Positions 52,645 through 61,667 of a DNA stretch of 64,000 nt are shown here, piece after piece; positions within the stretch are counted from its first letter, which is position 1; every line of letters begins with the position of its first letter. The notes under the pieces are model-generated. The model was not told where the DNA came from, made no database searches, and was given only the letters and a program-made list of their open reading frames with translations. The stretch covers positions 137,776-201,775 of the forward strand of contig DIWE01000038.1 of the NCBI GenBank assembly GCA_002423435.1, in the 5' to 3' direction. The position numbers were made by a program, and so were the translations under genes. The stretch is from Clostridiales bacterium UBA6114 (GTDB lineage Bacteria > Bacillota > Clostridia > Oscillospirales > Butyricicoccaceae).

Positions 52645-53369
52645 AGGCGATCTCGATTATAAAAAAGAATAAACTGTTTTTCTTTGTGGCGCTTGCATAC
52701 GTTATGACCTTCATCGCATCCCCGGACAAGGCAATAAAATCCGTCGGAAACAGCGTTTATTATTTAGCTGAGATGCTTCAGGTATTGCCCGTTATCTTTT
52801 TGTTGACAGTTGTTATTGAGGCGCTTATTCCCAAGGAAGTGATCATGCGGGGCTTCGGTGAAAAGTCAGGTTTTAAAGGCAATCTGCTTGCGTTATTGCT
52901 GGGCAGCATCTCGGCGGGCCCGATTTATGCCGCGTTTCCGATCAGCAAAACTCTGCTGGGGAAAGGCGCCAGCATATCAAACATCGTAATTATTTTAAGC
53001 ACCTGGGCAGTCATCAAAGTTCCCATGCTCGCGAATGAAGCAAAGTTCCTTGGTGTAAATTTTATGATCGTCAGATGGGTGCTTACGGTTATCGCGATAT
53101 TCGTAATGGCTTACATCACTGGTATGATTGTAAAGAAAAAGGATTTGCCGGTTGACTCAAGAGAGCTGGGAACGTTGGAAATTGAGGAAGACTATTGCAT
53201 CGGCTGCGGGCTTTGTGTGAAGCTGCTCCCCGAATATTATGAAATGAATCATAACAAAGCTGTTGTGAAGAAAACCCCGGAAGGAAAGGAAGCGCTGCAG
53301 GCAGTTCAGGAATCAATCGAGAGATGCCCATCCAAAGCTATTACCCTGCATGAAGAAAAGGCATTATGA
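52641..53369 (+). CDS. Permease half fused to a ferredoxin domain
   Basis: A 242-residue protein. Four or five TM segments (residues 10-170, with GSISAGPIYAAFPISKTLLGKG and STWAVIKVPMLANEAKFLG) complete the permease. The C-terminal 65 residues are a ferredoxin domain: YCIGCGLCVKLLP with three Cys and a fourth Cys near RCPSKAI. One 4Fe-4S cluster is likely. A permease joined to ferredoxin suggests electron supply for transport or for reducing the cargo. The NapH-like gene overlaps its stop (ATGA). Confidence 0.8.
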   Translation: MKAISIIKKNKLFFFVALAYVMTFIASPDKAIKSVGNSVYYLAEMLQVLPVIFLLTVVIEALIPKEVIMRGFGEKSGFKGNLLALLLGSISAGPIYAAFPISKTLLGKGASISNIVIILSTWAVIKVPMLANEAKFLGVNFMIVRWVLTVIAIFVMAYITGMIVKKKDLPVDSRELGTLEIEEDYCIGCGLCVKLLPEYYEMNHNKAVVKKTPEGKEALQAVQESIERCPSKAITLHEEKAL

Positions 53370-53638
53370 AATACATAGCCAACATCATTCGTATACTGTT
53401 TCTGGCGCTATTTCTTTTTCTGATCGCAAACGGGAAAGTAATGCTATGGCTTGTTCTCTTTGCGGTACGCCTGATTGCCGTGCTTATTTTCGGCAGAGTC
53501 TACTGCGGGTATGTCTGCCCTTTAAATACCCTGATAGTTCCCGTAGAGTGGCTGTCTAAAAAGTTAAAGCGTCGTACGTCTCCGATCTCGGCCATGAGCT
53601 GGGGGCCAAGGGTATTTCCGACGCCTGCATCGCCATAA
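53366..53638 (+). CDS. NapH/NosR-like membrane protein, truncated
   Basis: A 90-residue protein. Two TM segments and RVYCGYVCPLNTLIVPVEWLSKKLK match the N-terminal part of NapH/NosR-like Fe-S membrane proteins. After about residue 70 the frame continues in unrelated sequence and stops, without the two C-terminal ferredoxin motifs of the family. It is thus a remnant or a nonfunctional short form, broken at about 53,570. Confidence 0.6.
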   Translation: MKYIANIIRILFLALFLFLIANGKVMLWLVLFAVRLIAVLIFGRVYCGYVCPLNTLIVPVEWLSKKLKRRTSPISAMSWGPRVFPTPASP

Positions 53639-53748
53639 CAACGGGATATTCCGGCAACATAGCCGGCAGACGGCGCATCTCGTATTTTGCGAAAATCATC
53701 AGACTGCTTTTGCCTTTTAAATGGTATGCGTTGCACAAAAAAGCGTGA
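53560..53748 (+). pseudogene. C-terminal fragment of an unknown protein
   Basis: In the frame +1 to the NapH-like gene, 62 codons are open without a start codon: SDLGHELGAKGISDACIAIT, GYSGNIAGRRRISYFAKIIR and LLLPFKWYALHKKA. Protein-like but unrecognised. It seems to be the tail of another gene joined to the NapH fragment by a deletion. Confidence 0.35.
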
Positions 53749-53775
53749 AGGAAAACCCTCCCGGGTCTCCTTCAC
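53745..53775 (+). terminator. Terminator of the permease-ferredoxin operon
   Basis: GTGAAGGA pairs with TCCTTCAC, with an inner ACCC/GGGT stem, followed by ACTTTTTTT. It lies after the broken NapH-like region and before the convergent sensor kinase. Confidence 0.75.
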
Positions 53776-53814
53776 ACTTTTTTTACTTGCTGTCTGAGAT
53801 AGCCCCTTCCCGCA

Positions 53815-56112
53815 TTATTCCAATTGCTGAAAGTCGTTGCGAAACGTCAGATATACAACACACCCGCGGTCAGGCTCGCTGTGGATCGCCGCATGGCCGC
53901 CGAGGCGGTTCATGATCCGTTGAACCAGGGCCAATCCGATGCCGCTTCCCTCATATTCGTTGTTGTTGTGGGCGCGGTTAAACAGTGTAAACAGATCGTT
54001 AGTCGAGCTGCTTTGGAACCCCACCCCATTGTCACGAAAATAATAAGTGGTCTGCACCTCGTTTCGCATATACCCGACGACGATAGACACCGCCTTATCC
54101 CTATGTGAGAACTTTACGGAATTTGACATGATGTTCATGACAGCAATCCGCAAAAGGAATGCATCCGCGAACACCGCCGGCAGGGCATAAAGCGTCAGTT
54201 CCATCTCCCCGGATTCCTTTGCCTGTTGTATTTCATTAAAACAGCTGCGCACCAGTCGCTGTATGTCGATTTTTTCAATGTTCAGCACCATGAACCCCGC
54301 TTTGGTGTAGAGCATCATTTTATCGATCATGTCAAGCGTTTGCTGGCAAACCTTGCGCGCAGAAAGAATATCCTGCTGCGACTGCGGATTCAGCGTCTCG
54401 TAATTATCTTCCTGAATGATCTCCAAATAGGTATCTATTTCTCGTATCGGGGTTTTGAACTCATGCGTAACGGTGAAGCTGAACGACTCCAAATCGCTGT
54501 AGGCTTTTTGCAGCTCCCGGGTGCGTTCCTGCACCATCTGCTCCAAGCCTTCGTTCAGTTCCACGATTTTTTGTTCCGCACGCTTTTGCGCGGTCACATT
54601 CTTTGTAAAAACTGCAATACTGGATATCTTATCCCGCAGCTTGATCGGATAGAAATGAACATCCCAGATCATCGTGCCCTTTCCCTGGGGAGTCCGATAC
54701 TCTACCGAGAAATCGCCCTCGCGGAGCACGCGCTGAAAATAATCTGAAAACAGCGCGCTATCCTCGGGAGAAAACGCATCCGCCATTGTGCTGCCGCTTT
54801 GAATATCCCGTCCCTGATGCTTGCGCACATATTGGGCAAATGCCTGATTGAAGGAAATTAGCGAGAAGGATTGACAGTCGACGGTCCATATGGAATCCCT
54901 GTTGCTTTCAAATATGGCGTTTAGCAAAGCGGCGAGCTCCCACCGTTTTTCCTCCGCCTTCTTATAGTCTGTGATATTGCGCGCGGTCAGAACGGCCAAA
55001 CGTTGCTCTCCCAGATACATGACGTTGCCGGATACCAAAAGGCTGCAGCTCCCATTGTTGTAAAGCTGTCCCGGTATTTCGATATTGTTTACCTGATTGT
55101 CATGAAACAGCGTGTCCAAAAGAGCCTGGATGGCCTGCTTATCGCTGAAAAGATGACTGATGTGGAGCCCCAGAAGGGATGCGGGAGTAAAGCCCAGCGC
55201 CGTCCGGATGGCGGGATTGACCCGCAGAATCGTCCCTTCCTCGTCGATCTCCATATAGGCGTCGGCGGTGTTCTCAAAGATCATGCGGTAACGTTTTTCA
55301 CTTTTCGAAAGCTTATCGTGCGCTTCTATATTCTTCATTGTGCTGCTGATAATCGCGTCACAGATAATGCAGGCCGCCGTGAAGACGATTGGAAATTTGA
55401 TCACCTTGCTGGACGTGTTCGACAGAATAGATGTATGCAGACCGCGATTATCGAAATAAAACGCCTCGAACATGCCGTCGACGAGAAAAAAGCCGATGAC
55501 GACAAGCAGAGAAATGAAAAACAGCTTGCTGTTTTGCTTTGAGTAAAGCGGTTTCGGTATTCGCAGCAGAGTGCATACCGCGGGAAGGGATATGAGCACC
55601 TTGATGAACGAAATCAGCGCCATGTAGCCGCAGACAAACGTAATGGCCTGCACACGCGTGATAATCGGAGATGTAAAGCGTAAAAACGCGGTCCCTCCGG
55701 GGTTATACTGTAAAATCCAGCGGTATAGCGTGACCATGATCGTATAATAGAACGCGCTGAACGCCACATGAATCAAATAGTAATTTAAGCGCTTACCCGG
55801 ACGGTTGCAAAAGTGTCCGCACAGGATCAGCATCAACAGGTACAGCGCTCCGATCAACGCATTTCCCAGGCCGCGCTCCGGCATCTCCAGAAACGGGGCG
55901 AGGAAAATAAGCCCGCCAAATCCCGCTATATAGGAGTAAACAGGCTCCCAGGCGATTGCGATTAACATCGGAAATAGGAGCGGCCATACTAAACGCGTAT
56001 CGTATATATGATCCAAAACGAGGCTATAGGGGGTGTACAGAAGCATAAGCCACCCCGACAAAACGGCGGCGACAACGCGCCATGGCTGGATTCCCTTGAT
56101 AAGTCTACGCAT
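53815..56112 (-). CDS. Membrane PAS-domain sensor histidine kinase
   Basis: A 765-residue kinase. The N-terminal 270 residues have about eight TM segments (MASE-type sensor). Two PAS domains follow (about 280-390 and 395-510), then a coiled coil, HisKA with TVTHEFKTPIREID and HATPase with NIMSNSVKFS, RDNGVGF and GSGIGLALVQRIM. It directly abuts the AraC-type response regulator gene, which precedes it. Ligand unknown; context suggests amide or urea availability. Confidence 0.9.
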   Translation of the reverse strand: MRRLIKGIQPWRVVAAVLSGWLMLLYTPYSLVLDHIYDTRLVWPLLFPMLIAIAWEPVYSYIAGFGGLIFLAPFLEMPERGLGNALIGALYLLMLILCGHFCNRPGKRLNYYLIHVAFSAFYYTIMVTLYRWILQYNPGGTAFLRFTSPIITRVQAITFVCGYMALISFIKVLISLPAVCTLLRIPKPLYSKQNSKLFFISLLVVIGFFLVDGMFEAFYFDNRGLHTSILSNTSSKVIKFPIVFTAACIICDAIISSTMKNIEAHDKLSKSEKRYRMIFENTADAYMEIDEEGTILRVNPAIRTALGFTPASLLGLHISHLFSDKQAIQALLDTLFHDNQVNNIEIPGQLYNNGSCSLLVSGNVMYLGEQRLAVLTARNITDYKKAEEKRWELAALLNAIFESNRDSIWTVDCQSFSLISFNQAFAQYVRKHQGRDIQSGSTMADAFSPEDSALFSDYFQRVLREGDFSVEYRTPQGKGTMIWDVHFYPIKLRDKISSIAVFTKNVTAQKRAEQKIVELNEGLEQMVQERTRELQKAYSDLESFSFTVTHEFKTPIREIDTYLEIIQEDNYETLNPQSQQDILSARKVCQQTLDMIDKMMLYTKAGFMVLNIEKIDIQRLVRSCFNEIQQAKESGEMELTLYALPAVFADAFLLRIAVMNIMSNSVKFSHRDKAVSIVVGYMRNEVQTTYYFRDNGVGFQSSSTNDLFTLFNRAHNNNEYEGSGIGLALVQRIMNRLGGHAAIHSEPDRGCVVYLTFRNDFQQLE

Positions 56113-57162
56113 TCAGCGCTGCACCTCCACGCTGCCCTGCTGCCTGAATTCGGTGGCGGTAAGGCCGGTCGCCTGCTTGAACACGCGGCGAAAGTACTCA
56201 ATATCCGAATAGCCGAGCAATTCGCTGATTTCATAGATCTTTCGACTACTGCAGGAGAGAAGCTTTTTTGCCCGCTCAATCTTTACGAAGGTCATATAAT
56301 CGACGAAGCTGATCCCGAGTTCCTGCTTAAACAGGTGGCTTAAATATGCCTTGTTTACAAAGTGCATATTGGCGGCGCTTTGCAGGGATATATTGCTTTC
56401 AATATTTTTTACAATCATATTGCAGACCGACTGTATTAACTCGCTTTTGGACCGAACGGAAAATTTATTGAGCTCAACCCGAATATGCGCGATTTTATCA
56501 CAGAAATACTGTGCGTAGTCTTCAGCGCGAATGGAACGGTCCAGCTCGAACAGCGTATCGAAATCGCAGTACAGCTCCATGTGCGGGCTTTTTTTCATGA
56601 CATGGCGTTTGATTTCGAGAAGCACCTGCGAAAGCGCGATCTGAATTTTCTGCGGATATTCCTTGTTCAGTTCCACAATCCGCGAGGAGATCTGCCGGCT
56701 GATTGCAGCGACATAATCATCGTTTTTCAGGATCAGCGCGGGCAAAATGCGTTCCACATTGTCGCCGCCGATGCCCTGTAAATCAGCGTCGAGATACGCG
56801 GCGCACCGCTCCAGCAGTTCCTCCAGCGCCGCCGGATCAACCGGCTTGACAACATAATCGAACGCTCCGAGCACAATTCCCTGCTTTGCAAAGGAAAAAT
56901 CGGCATATTCACTGAGCAAAACGATACACGGGCAGAGCAGCTCCTCCCGGGCTTTCTTGAGCAGTTCGAGTCCGTTCATGATCGGCATGCGGATGTCGGT
57001 GATCATAATATTGACCTGCTCCTGCCGCAATATCTCCAGCGCCTTCTGGCCGTTTTCCGCCTCAAAACGGACCTGAAAGCGGCTGTTGTCCCGAAAGACG
57101 GATAAACGTTTAAAATGCCTTCGGAATATCTCCCGGTCGTCCACGATCATCAGTGTATACAT
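56113..57162 (-). CDS. Response regulator with AraC-type DNA-binding domain
   Basis: A 349-residue regulator: receiver domain with IVDDREIFRRHF, phospho-Asp in IMITDIRMPIMNG and Lys in DYVVKPVDP; a helical middle; and a C-terminal AraC/XylS domain with NKAYLSHLFKQELGISFVDY and YEISELLGYSDIEYFRRVFK. It is the first gene of the two-component pair and follows the formamidase gene, so it may activate the urt-formamidase operon. Confidence 0.93.
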   Translation of the reverse strand: MYTLMIVDDREIFRRHFKRLSVFRDNSRFQVRFEAENGQKALEILRQEQVNIMITDIRMPIMNGLELLKKAREELLCPCIVLLSEYADFSFAKQGIVLGAFDYVVKPVDPAALEELLERCAAYLDADLQGIGGDNVERILPALILKNDDYVAAISRQISSRIVELNKEYPQKIQIALSQVLLEIKRHVMKKSPHMELYCDFDTLFELDRSIRAEDYAQYFCDKIAHIRVELNKFSVRSKSELIQSVCNMIVKNIESNISLQSAANMHFVNKAYLSHLFKQELGISFVDYMTFVKIERAKKLLSCSSRKIYEISELLGYSDIEYFRRVFKQATGLTATEFRQQGSVEVQR

Positions 57163-57264
57163 CGGCTTCCTCCTCTGCGATTTAATCGAGGCAAAGCGTC
57201 AAATAAATGACAGCAGCTCCCCAACGGCAGAGCTGTCAGGGAGCGGGGTGTGTCTTGCTGTCAA

Positions 57265-58185
57265 TCACTTGCGGTAGGCGAGTTTTTTCGATACCTTCGC
57301 CACCATTGAGTATACCGTATCCACCATGTTTGCGCAATACAACTTTCCTGCCTGGGTCAACGCCTGATAGGCGTCCAGACGGTCCCATCCATACTCGGTC
57401 ATCCAATCGATCAGTTCCGCGTAAGCGATGCGGGCCGCATCCTCCATCGGCCTCGCACTGCCCACCACCATGAGCTCGTCAGGGCTTTCAATGCGCGGCC
57501 ATTTAATGGATTTTCCCTTTATCAAATCGAATTCCAGAGTGACCTTCGCGGAAATTTCCAACGCCACGCCGCACAGCTCTCCCTGGCCCTGGTTTGCGTG
57601 CACGTCGCCCGTAAAGAAGTAGGCGCCTTCAACCGCGACCGGAAGATAAACGATGTTGCCCGGCTTCGTCTCGGGGGCGTCCATGTTTCCCCCCTGCTCA
57701 TACGGGGTCAGCGCAGAAATAACCTCCAGATCGCCGGCCGTCGCAATCGTACCCAAAAAAGGCTCCCATGGAAAGGAGAGGTGTTCGTCGTGAGTGAGCA
57801 TGCCCTTGTCGTCAAAACGATAGATCCATGTTTTTTCGCCGATGGGATCGTTGAGCATGCGCGTAAATTTATTGGGCGTAAGCCCGCCCAACGGCTTTTG
57901 GATGCAGCTGACCGCCCAATCCCGGGTGGGTTCTATCCCGTGTATGTAAACTTTCAGGGTGTCGCCGGGCTCGGCCCCCTCGATATACAACGGCCCGGTC
58001 TGAGGATTTAAGTGCCCCGCATTGGACAGCACCTGTTCGGGAAGATCCTGTTCGGACTGAACAAGCCCCTTAAAGCAGTCCTCCGTGTACAGTACGATTT
58101 TCTCGCCCGGCTTGACGGTTCCTATCGGCTCTAAGTAGCGGTTGAAAGCAAAGCTGTGCTCGCCGACCTGTCTAATGACTCGCAT
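57265..58185 (-). CDS. fmdA: Acetamidase/formamidase family enzyme
   Basis: A 306-residue FmdA/AmdA-family hydrolase that releases ammonia from formamide or other short amides. Motifs: GPLYIEGAEPGDTLKVYI, the PFLGTIATAG segment, GGNMDAPETKPGNIVYLPV and TGDVHANQGQGELCG. The length is near that of short clostridial members. It directly follows urtE (26 bases), like the fmd cluster of Methylophilus. This context supports the role, although the natural substrate could be urea-like compounds. Confidence 0.92.
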   Translation of the reverse strand: MRVIRQVGEHSFAFNRYLEPIGTVKPGEKIVLYTEDCFKGLVQSEQDLPEQVLSNAGHLNPQTGPLYIEGAEPGDTLKVYIHGIEPTRDWAVSCIQKPLGGLTPNKFTRMLNDPIGEKTWIYRFDDKGMLTHDEHLSFPWEPFLGTIATAGDLEVISALTPYEQGGNMDAPETKPGNIVYLPVAVEGAYFFTGDVHANQGQGELCGVALEISAKVTLEFDLIKGKSIKWPRIESPDELMVVGSARPMEDAARIAYAELIDWMTEYGWDRLDAYQALTQAGKLYCANMVDTVYSMVAKVSKKLAYRK

Positions 58186-58211
58186 ATATGCTCCTCCTGT
58201 CTTCTCACGTA

Positions 58212-58910
58212 TTATACAGTGAGGTATTTCTTGATCTTGTTGTAGTCCTTGATATCGTCGCCGGTGACCGTACCGACCACCGTGCCCTTGTCAATCGCAT
58301 AACAACGCTGTGACGCCTGTTGTATTAGACCCATATGCTGCTCACACAGCATGATCGTAAGCCCCATATCCTGACTGCACCGCCGCACAATATCCCCGAT
58401 CTGCTGCGCCAGATTCGGCTGAATGCCCTCGGAGGGCTCATCCAGTAAAATCATCTTCGGCTTGCCCACTAAAGCGCGTCCGATCGACAGCATTGCCTGT
58501 TCGCCGCCGCTTAAAGTGCCGGCCTTTTGTGTGCGGCGCTCCTTTAAGCGGGGAAAATATTCGTAAGCGATATCCAGGCGCTTGCCCGCCTCGGAGCGAT
58601 GGATCGAGAAGCCCATTTTCAGGTTTTCCTCAACGCTCAGCAACGGGAACACTCCGTGGCCCTGCGGCACATAGCCGATGCCGATCTGCGCCCGTTCATG
58701 CGCTTTCGCGGCGGTGATGTCGGCGCCGTCGAAGAAGACTTTTCCCGATTTCCCGCGGATCAGACCGATCAGCGTCTTCATCAGCGTGCTTTTCCCGACG
58801 CCGTTGCGGCCGATCACGGAGACAATTTCCCCCTTTTCGATTGTGAATGTGATATCCCGGATGATCGAGATTTCCCCGTATCCGGATGTCAGCTGTTCAA
58901 CTCGAAGCAT
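58212..58910 (-). CDS. urtE: Urea/amide ABC transporter ATPase UrtE
   Basis: A 232-residue LivF-type ATPase: GRNGVGKSTLMKTLIGL (Walker A), GIGYVPQGHGVFP, TLSGGEQAMLSIGRAL (signature), ILLDEPSEGIQ (Walker B). The insertion of GHGVFP after YVPQG is characteristic of UrtE. Start 58910 follows GAAGGA; the nine upstream codons lack support. Confidence 0.9.
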   Translation of the reverse strand: MLRVEQLTSGYGEISIIRDITFTIEKGEIVSVIGRNGVGKSTLMKTLIGLIRGKSGKVFFDGADITAAKAHERAQIGIGYVPQGHGVFPLLSVEENLKMGFSIHRSEAGKRLDIAYEYFPRLKERRTQKAGTLSGGEQAMLSIGRALVGKPKMILLDEPSEGIQPNLAQQIGDIVRRCSQDMGLTIMLCEQHMGLIQQASQRCYAIDKGTVVGTVTGDDIKDYNKIKKYLTV

Positions 58911-58936
58911 ACGCGCACCGTCCTTCGCACGACACA

Positions 58937-59653
58937 TTATAGTTTTCCAAGATAGATATCAACCACGTCCTGGTTGTTGTGCACCTCTTCAAATGTCCCC
59001 TCCGCAAATATCCTGCCGTAATGCAGCACGGTGGTGCGCTTGGCGATTTGCGCGACAAAATCCATATCGTGATCGATAAAGATGATCGTCGTGCCCTGTT
59101 CGTTGATCCGCCGTACGATATTGGCGGTAAACTCCGTCTCCTCCGGGCCGAGTCCCGCCGCCGGTTCGTCCAGCAGTAAAAGCTTGGGCCTGCTCGAAAG
59201 CGCCATTGCGATCTCCAGCCACTGCTGCTGACCGTGCGGCATGTTGCGCACAAGCGGATTGCCGATCTCCCGCATACCGGTCAGTTCAATCAGGCGGTCT
59301 ATTTCCTTCGGGATGTCGCGGTGGTGGGCATACTGCTGAACGGCGATGCGCAGATTGTCATGTAAGGAAAGGTCTAAATATACACCCGGAATCTGCATCT
59401 TGATACTGATTCCGTCGCGTACGCGCCGATACGTGGGGACTTTTGTGATGTCGCGCCCGTCAAACCGGATCTGGCCGGCGGTGGGCGGATAAATACCCAT
59501 AATCAGTTTGAAAATCGTGGTCTTCCCGGCGCCATTGGGGCCGATCAGGCAGTGCAGCGCACCTTCCTCCACCTGCAGATTGATCTGGTCAACCGCTTTG
59601 AGGCCGCCGAAATGCTTGCTGACCCCGCTCATTTCCAGCAGGTGTTTCGTCAT
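58937..59653 (-). CDS. urtD: Urea/amide ABC transporter ATPase UrtD
   Basis: A 238-residue LivG-type ATPase: GPNGAGKTTIFKLIMGIYPP (Walker A), VRNMPHGQQQWLEIAMAL (the signature reads MPHGQQQWLEI, as in UrtD, not LSGGQ), LLLDEPAAGLG (Walker B), IIFIDHDMDFV. It overlaps urtC by four bases. Confidence 0.92.
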   Translation of the reverse strand: MTKHLLEMSGVSKHFGGLKAVDQINLQVEEGALHCLIGPNGAGKTTIFKLIMGIYPPTAGQIRFDGRDITKVPTYRRVRDGISIKMQIPGVYLDLSLHDNLRIAVQQYAHHRDIPKEIDRLIELTGMREIGNPLVRNMPHGQQQWLEIAMALSSRPKLLLLDEPAAGLGPEETEFTANIVRRINEQGTTIIFIDHDMDFVAQIAKRTTVLHYGRIFAEGTFEEVHNNQDVVDIYLGKL

Positions 59654-60684
59654 GGTTTTGCCCCTCTCTGTGAGCTTCGGCCCAAAAGCGGGCGGAGCAC
59701 TCTTCGGTCGACAATTTCAAACAGCGAGTGAATGATTCCCTTCGGCACAAAGAGTACGACCAAAAGCAGGATCAGACCCAGCAGTACGAGAGAGTATTGT
59801 CTGCCGCTCGCCGCAAGATTTTGCGACAGCGCCAGGTAGAACAGCGTGAAGATCACGACCGCTGTGGGATTTTTTCGGCCTCCCGCCGCCACCAGCACGA
59901 CAGGCATCGTCGCCTGTGTCATGCCGACCGCCGAGGGAACGATATATCCGCCCCAAGAGGTATACAAAACGCCGGACAGCCCCGCGAGAGCGCCGCCTAC
60001 CGCGAAGATGATCATTTGCACAAACGCGGTGTTATAGCCGAACAACTCGCTGCGCGTCCGATTCTCCCGGATGGATAATAGACAGTATCCGATATTGCTT
60101 TTTTCCATCACGCGCATCGACAAGTACACGGCCAGCACAAGAATCAGCACAAAAATATATAATGCCAAGCCTTTGATTGGGAATGTGCCGATCGTGAGCG
60201 GAGTTACGGCGTTGATGCCATTGAAGCCGCCCAGCTGCGCCTCTCCGATCCTCCATTCCGGACCGGCGGTCTGGGCAAGGAATGTCTCCAGCACCAGCGT
60301 AAAGCACATCGTGACCAGCGCGACAAATACGTCGTTTACACCGCCGTAGAACATAAAGTATCCCAAAATCAGAGCGACGAGGAACCCCATCACCACACCG
60401 ACAAGTAAAAATATAGGGGTCAGCGCCGGATTTAAGAAGTTTTTGCACAGGATCGCGTATGTATATCCGCCGATGCCGAAAAACGCCGCCTGGGCATAAG
60501 AGAAAATCCCGGTGTATCCCCAAATCAGCGCCAAACTCAGCGCCAGCAGCACGGTGATTAAAAAGTTAGCCATGTTGAGCGTTTGATAGGAGCTGCTCGT
60601 TGCCGGAAACACAAGAAAAAACACAAGTACCGCAGCAGCACATAGATTCTCCGTCGTAACGGCGGCCTTTGTCTTTGCTGCCAT
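59650..60684 (-). CDS. urtC: Urea/amide ABC transporter permease UrtC
   Basis: A 344-residue LivM-type permease with about ten TM segments. Key stretch IWGYTGIFSYAQAAFFGIGGYTYAI near the N-terminus and SEAFGY-like contact loop RTRSELFGYNTAFVQMIIF. It overlaps urtD by four bases and follows urtB after six bases. Confidence 0.92.
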   Translation of the reverse strand: MAAKTKAAVTTENLCAAAVLVFFLVFPATSSSYQTLNMANFLITVLLALSLALIWGYTGIFSYAQAAFFGIGGYTYAILCKNFLNPALTPIFLLVGVVMGFLVALILGYFMFYGGVNDVFVALVTMCFTLVLETFLAQTAGPEWRIGEAQLGGFNGINAVTPLTIGTFPIKGLALYIFVLILVLAVYLSMRVMEKSNIGYCLLSIRENRTRSELFGYNTAFVQMIIFAVGGALAGLSGVLYTSWGGYIVPSAVGMTQATMPVVLVAAGGRKNPTAVVIFTLFYLALSQNLAASGRQYSLVLLGLILLLVVLFVPKGIIHSLFEIVDRRVLRPLLGRSSQRGAKP

Positions 60685-60690
60685 AGGCAG

Positions 60691-61566
60691 TCACCTTCTT
60701 CCCTTCACCATTTGCTTTTCCGCCAGGCCCGACAGCCCTTTGGGCAATACGCGGATGACGATGATCGCAACCAGCAAAAGGCCCATCTTGCCGAAGAATG
60801 TGCCGAACAGGAGCGAAAGCGCGCTTTGGATAATACCGAGGAGTCCGCCTGAAAGCGCCATGCCAACCAGCGGATCGGCTCCGCCGACGATCACTGCGAC
60901 GAAGCTGTCGTTTTGAAACGCCTGGCCCATTGTCGGCGTGATGGTCATTGTCGGCGCGTAGAGCGCGCCGCAGAGTCCGGCCAGTGCGGAGCCCAGCATG
61001 AACGTGACGGCGTACATCCTCTTGGCATTGATGCCCAGCGACTGCGCGATTTCGCTGTTTTGCATCGTCGCCCGGGAGTGAAGTCCGAATTTCGTATGCA
61101 TGAACAACAGATAAATGCCGACCAGAAGCGCCACGGCCAATACCGCGAGCAAGACGCGATAAACCGAGTATGTGCTCTGCCCCACCGAAAAAGTTCCGTA
61201 GGGTGTGGTGAGGCCGGGCAGCGACGGGCCGAGTAAAATGAGCATTCCCTGCCGAAGCAGGAGACTGATGCCCCATGTGGCCACAACCGAATCCAGCGGC
61301 CTGCCGTAAAGCCGCGAAACCACAAGCGCATTGACAATATATCCGAACACACCGACAATCAGCGCGCTGAGTATTGCCGCGAGGAACAGCGGAACCGAGG
61401 CTTTGGCCATCAGCGTAAACGCATATGCGCCGAGCATGATGAATTCGCCGTGTGCAAGGTTGATGATGCCCATCATTCCGAAAATGACGGCAAGTCCGGC
61501 AACTGCCAGAATTAAAAACGCGAAGCTGTCAAAAAATTGATATAAGTAATTAAAAATGCTGTACAA
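60691..61566 (-). CDS. urtB: Urea/amide ABC transporter permease UrtB
   Basis: A 291-residue LivH-type permease with eight or nine TM segments: LAVIFGMMGIINLAHGEFIMLGAY and NSEIAQSLGINAKRMYAVTF. It lacks the long N-terminal extracellular part of some cyanobacterial UrtB proteins. It follows the binding protein gene by 101 bases. Confidence 0.92.
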   Translation of the reverse strand: MYSIFNYLYQFFDSFAFLILAVAGLAVIFGMMGIINLAHGEFIMLGAYAFTLMAKASVPLFLAAILSALIVGVFGYIVNALVVSRLYGRPLDSVVATWGISLLLRQGMLILLGPSLPGLTTPYGTFSVGQSTYSVYRVLLAVLAVALLVGIYLLFMHTKFGLHSRATMQNSEIAQSLGINAKRMYAVTFMLGSALAGLCGALYAPTMTITPTMGQAFQNDSFVAVIVGGADPLVGMALSGGLLGIIQSALSLLFGTFFGKMGLLLVAIIVIRVLPKGLSGLAEKQMVKGRR

Positions 61567-61667
61567 AAAGGGCAGCCTCCTCCAATCGCCGGAAAACTGG
61601 CTTCATCATATGCTCACTTAAGACAAAGCCAGTTTTCATATTTGTTCAATAGATATGTAGACAGGTA

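Noticed and set aside
51048..53369. Equating this locus with a described selenium- or organometal-related gene cluster that has DsrE-like and permease members
   Set aside because: No selenocysteine signal or other members of such a cluster are present, and the similarity is only at the level of broad families.
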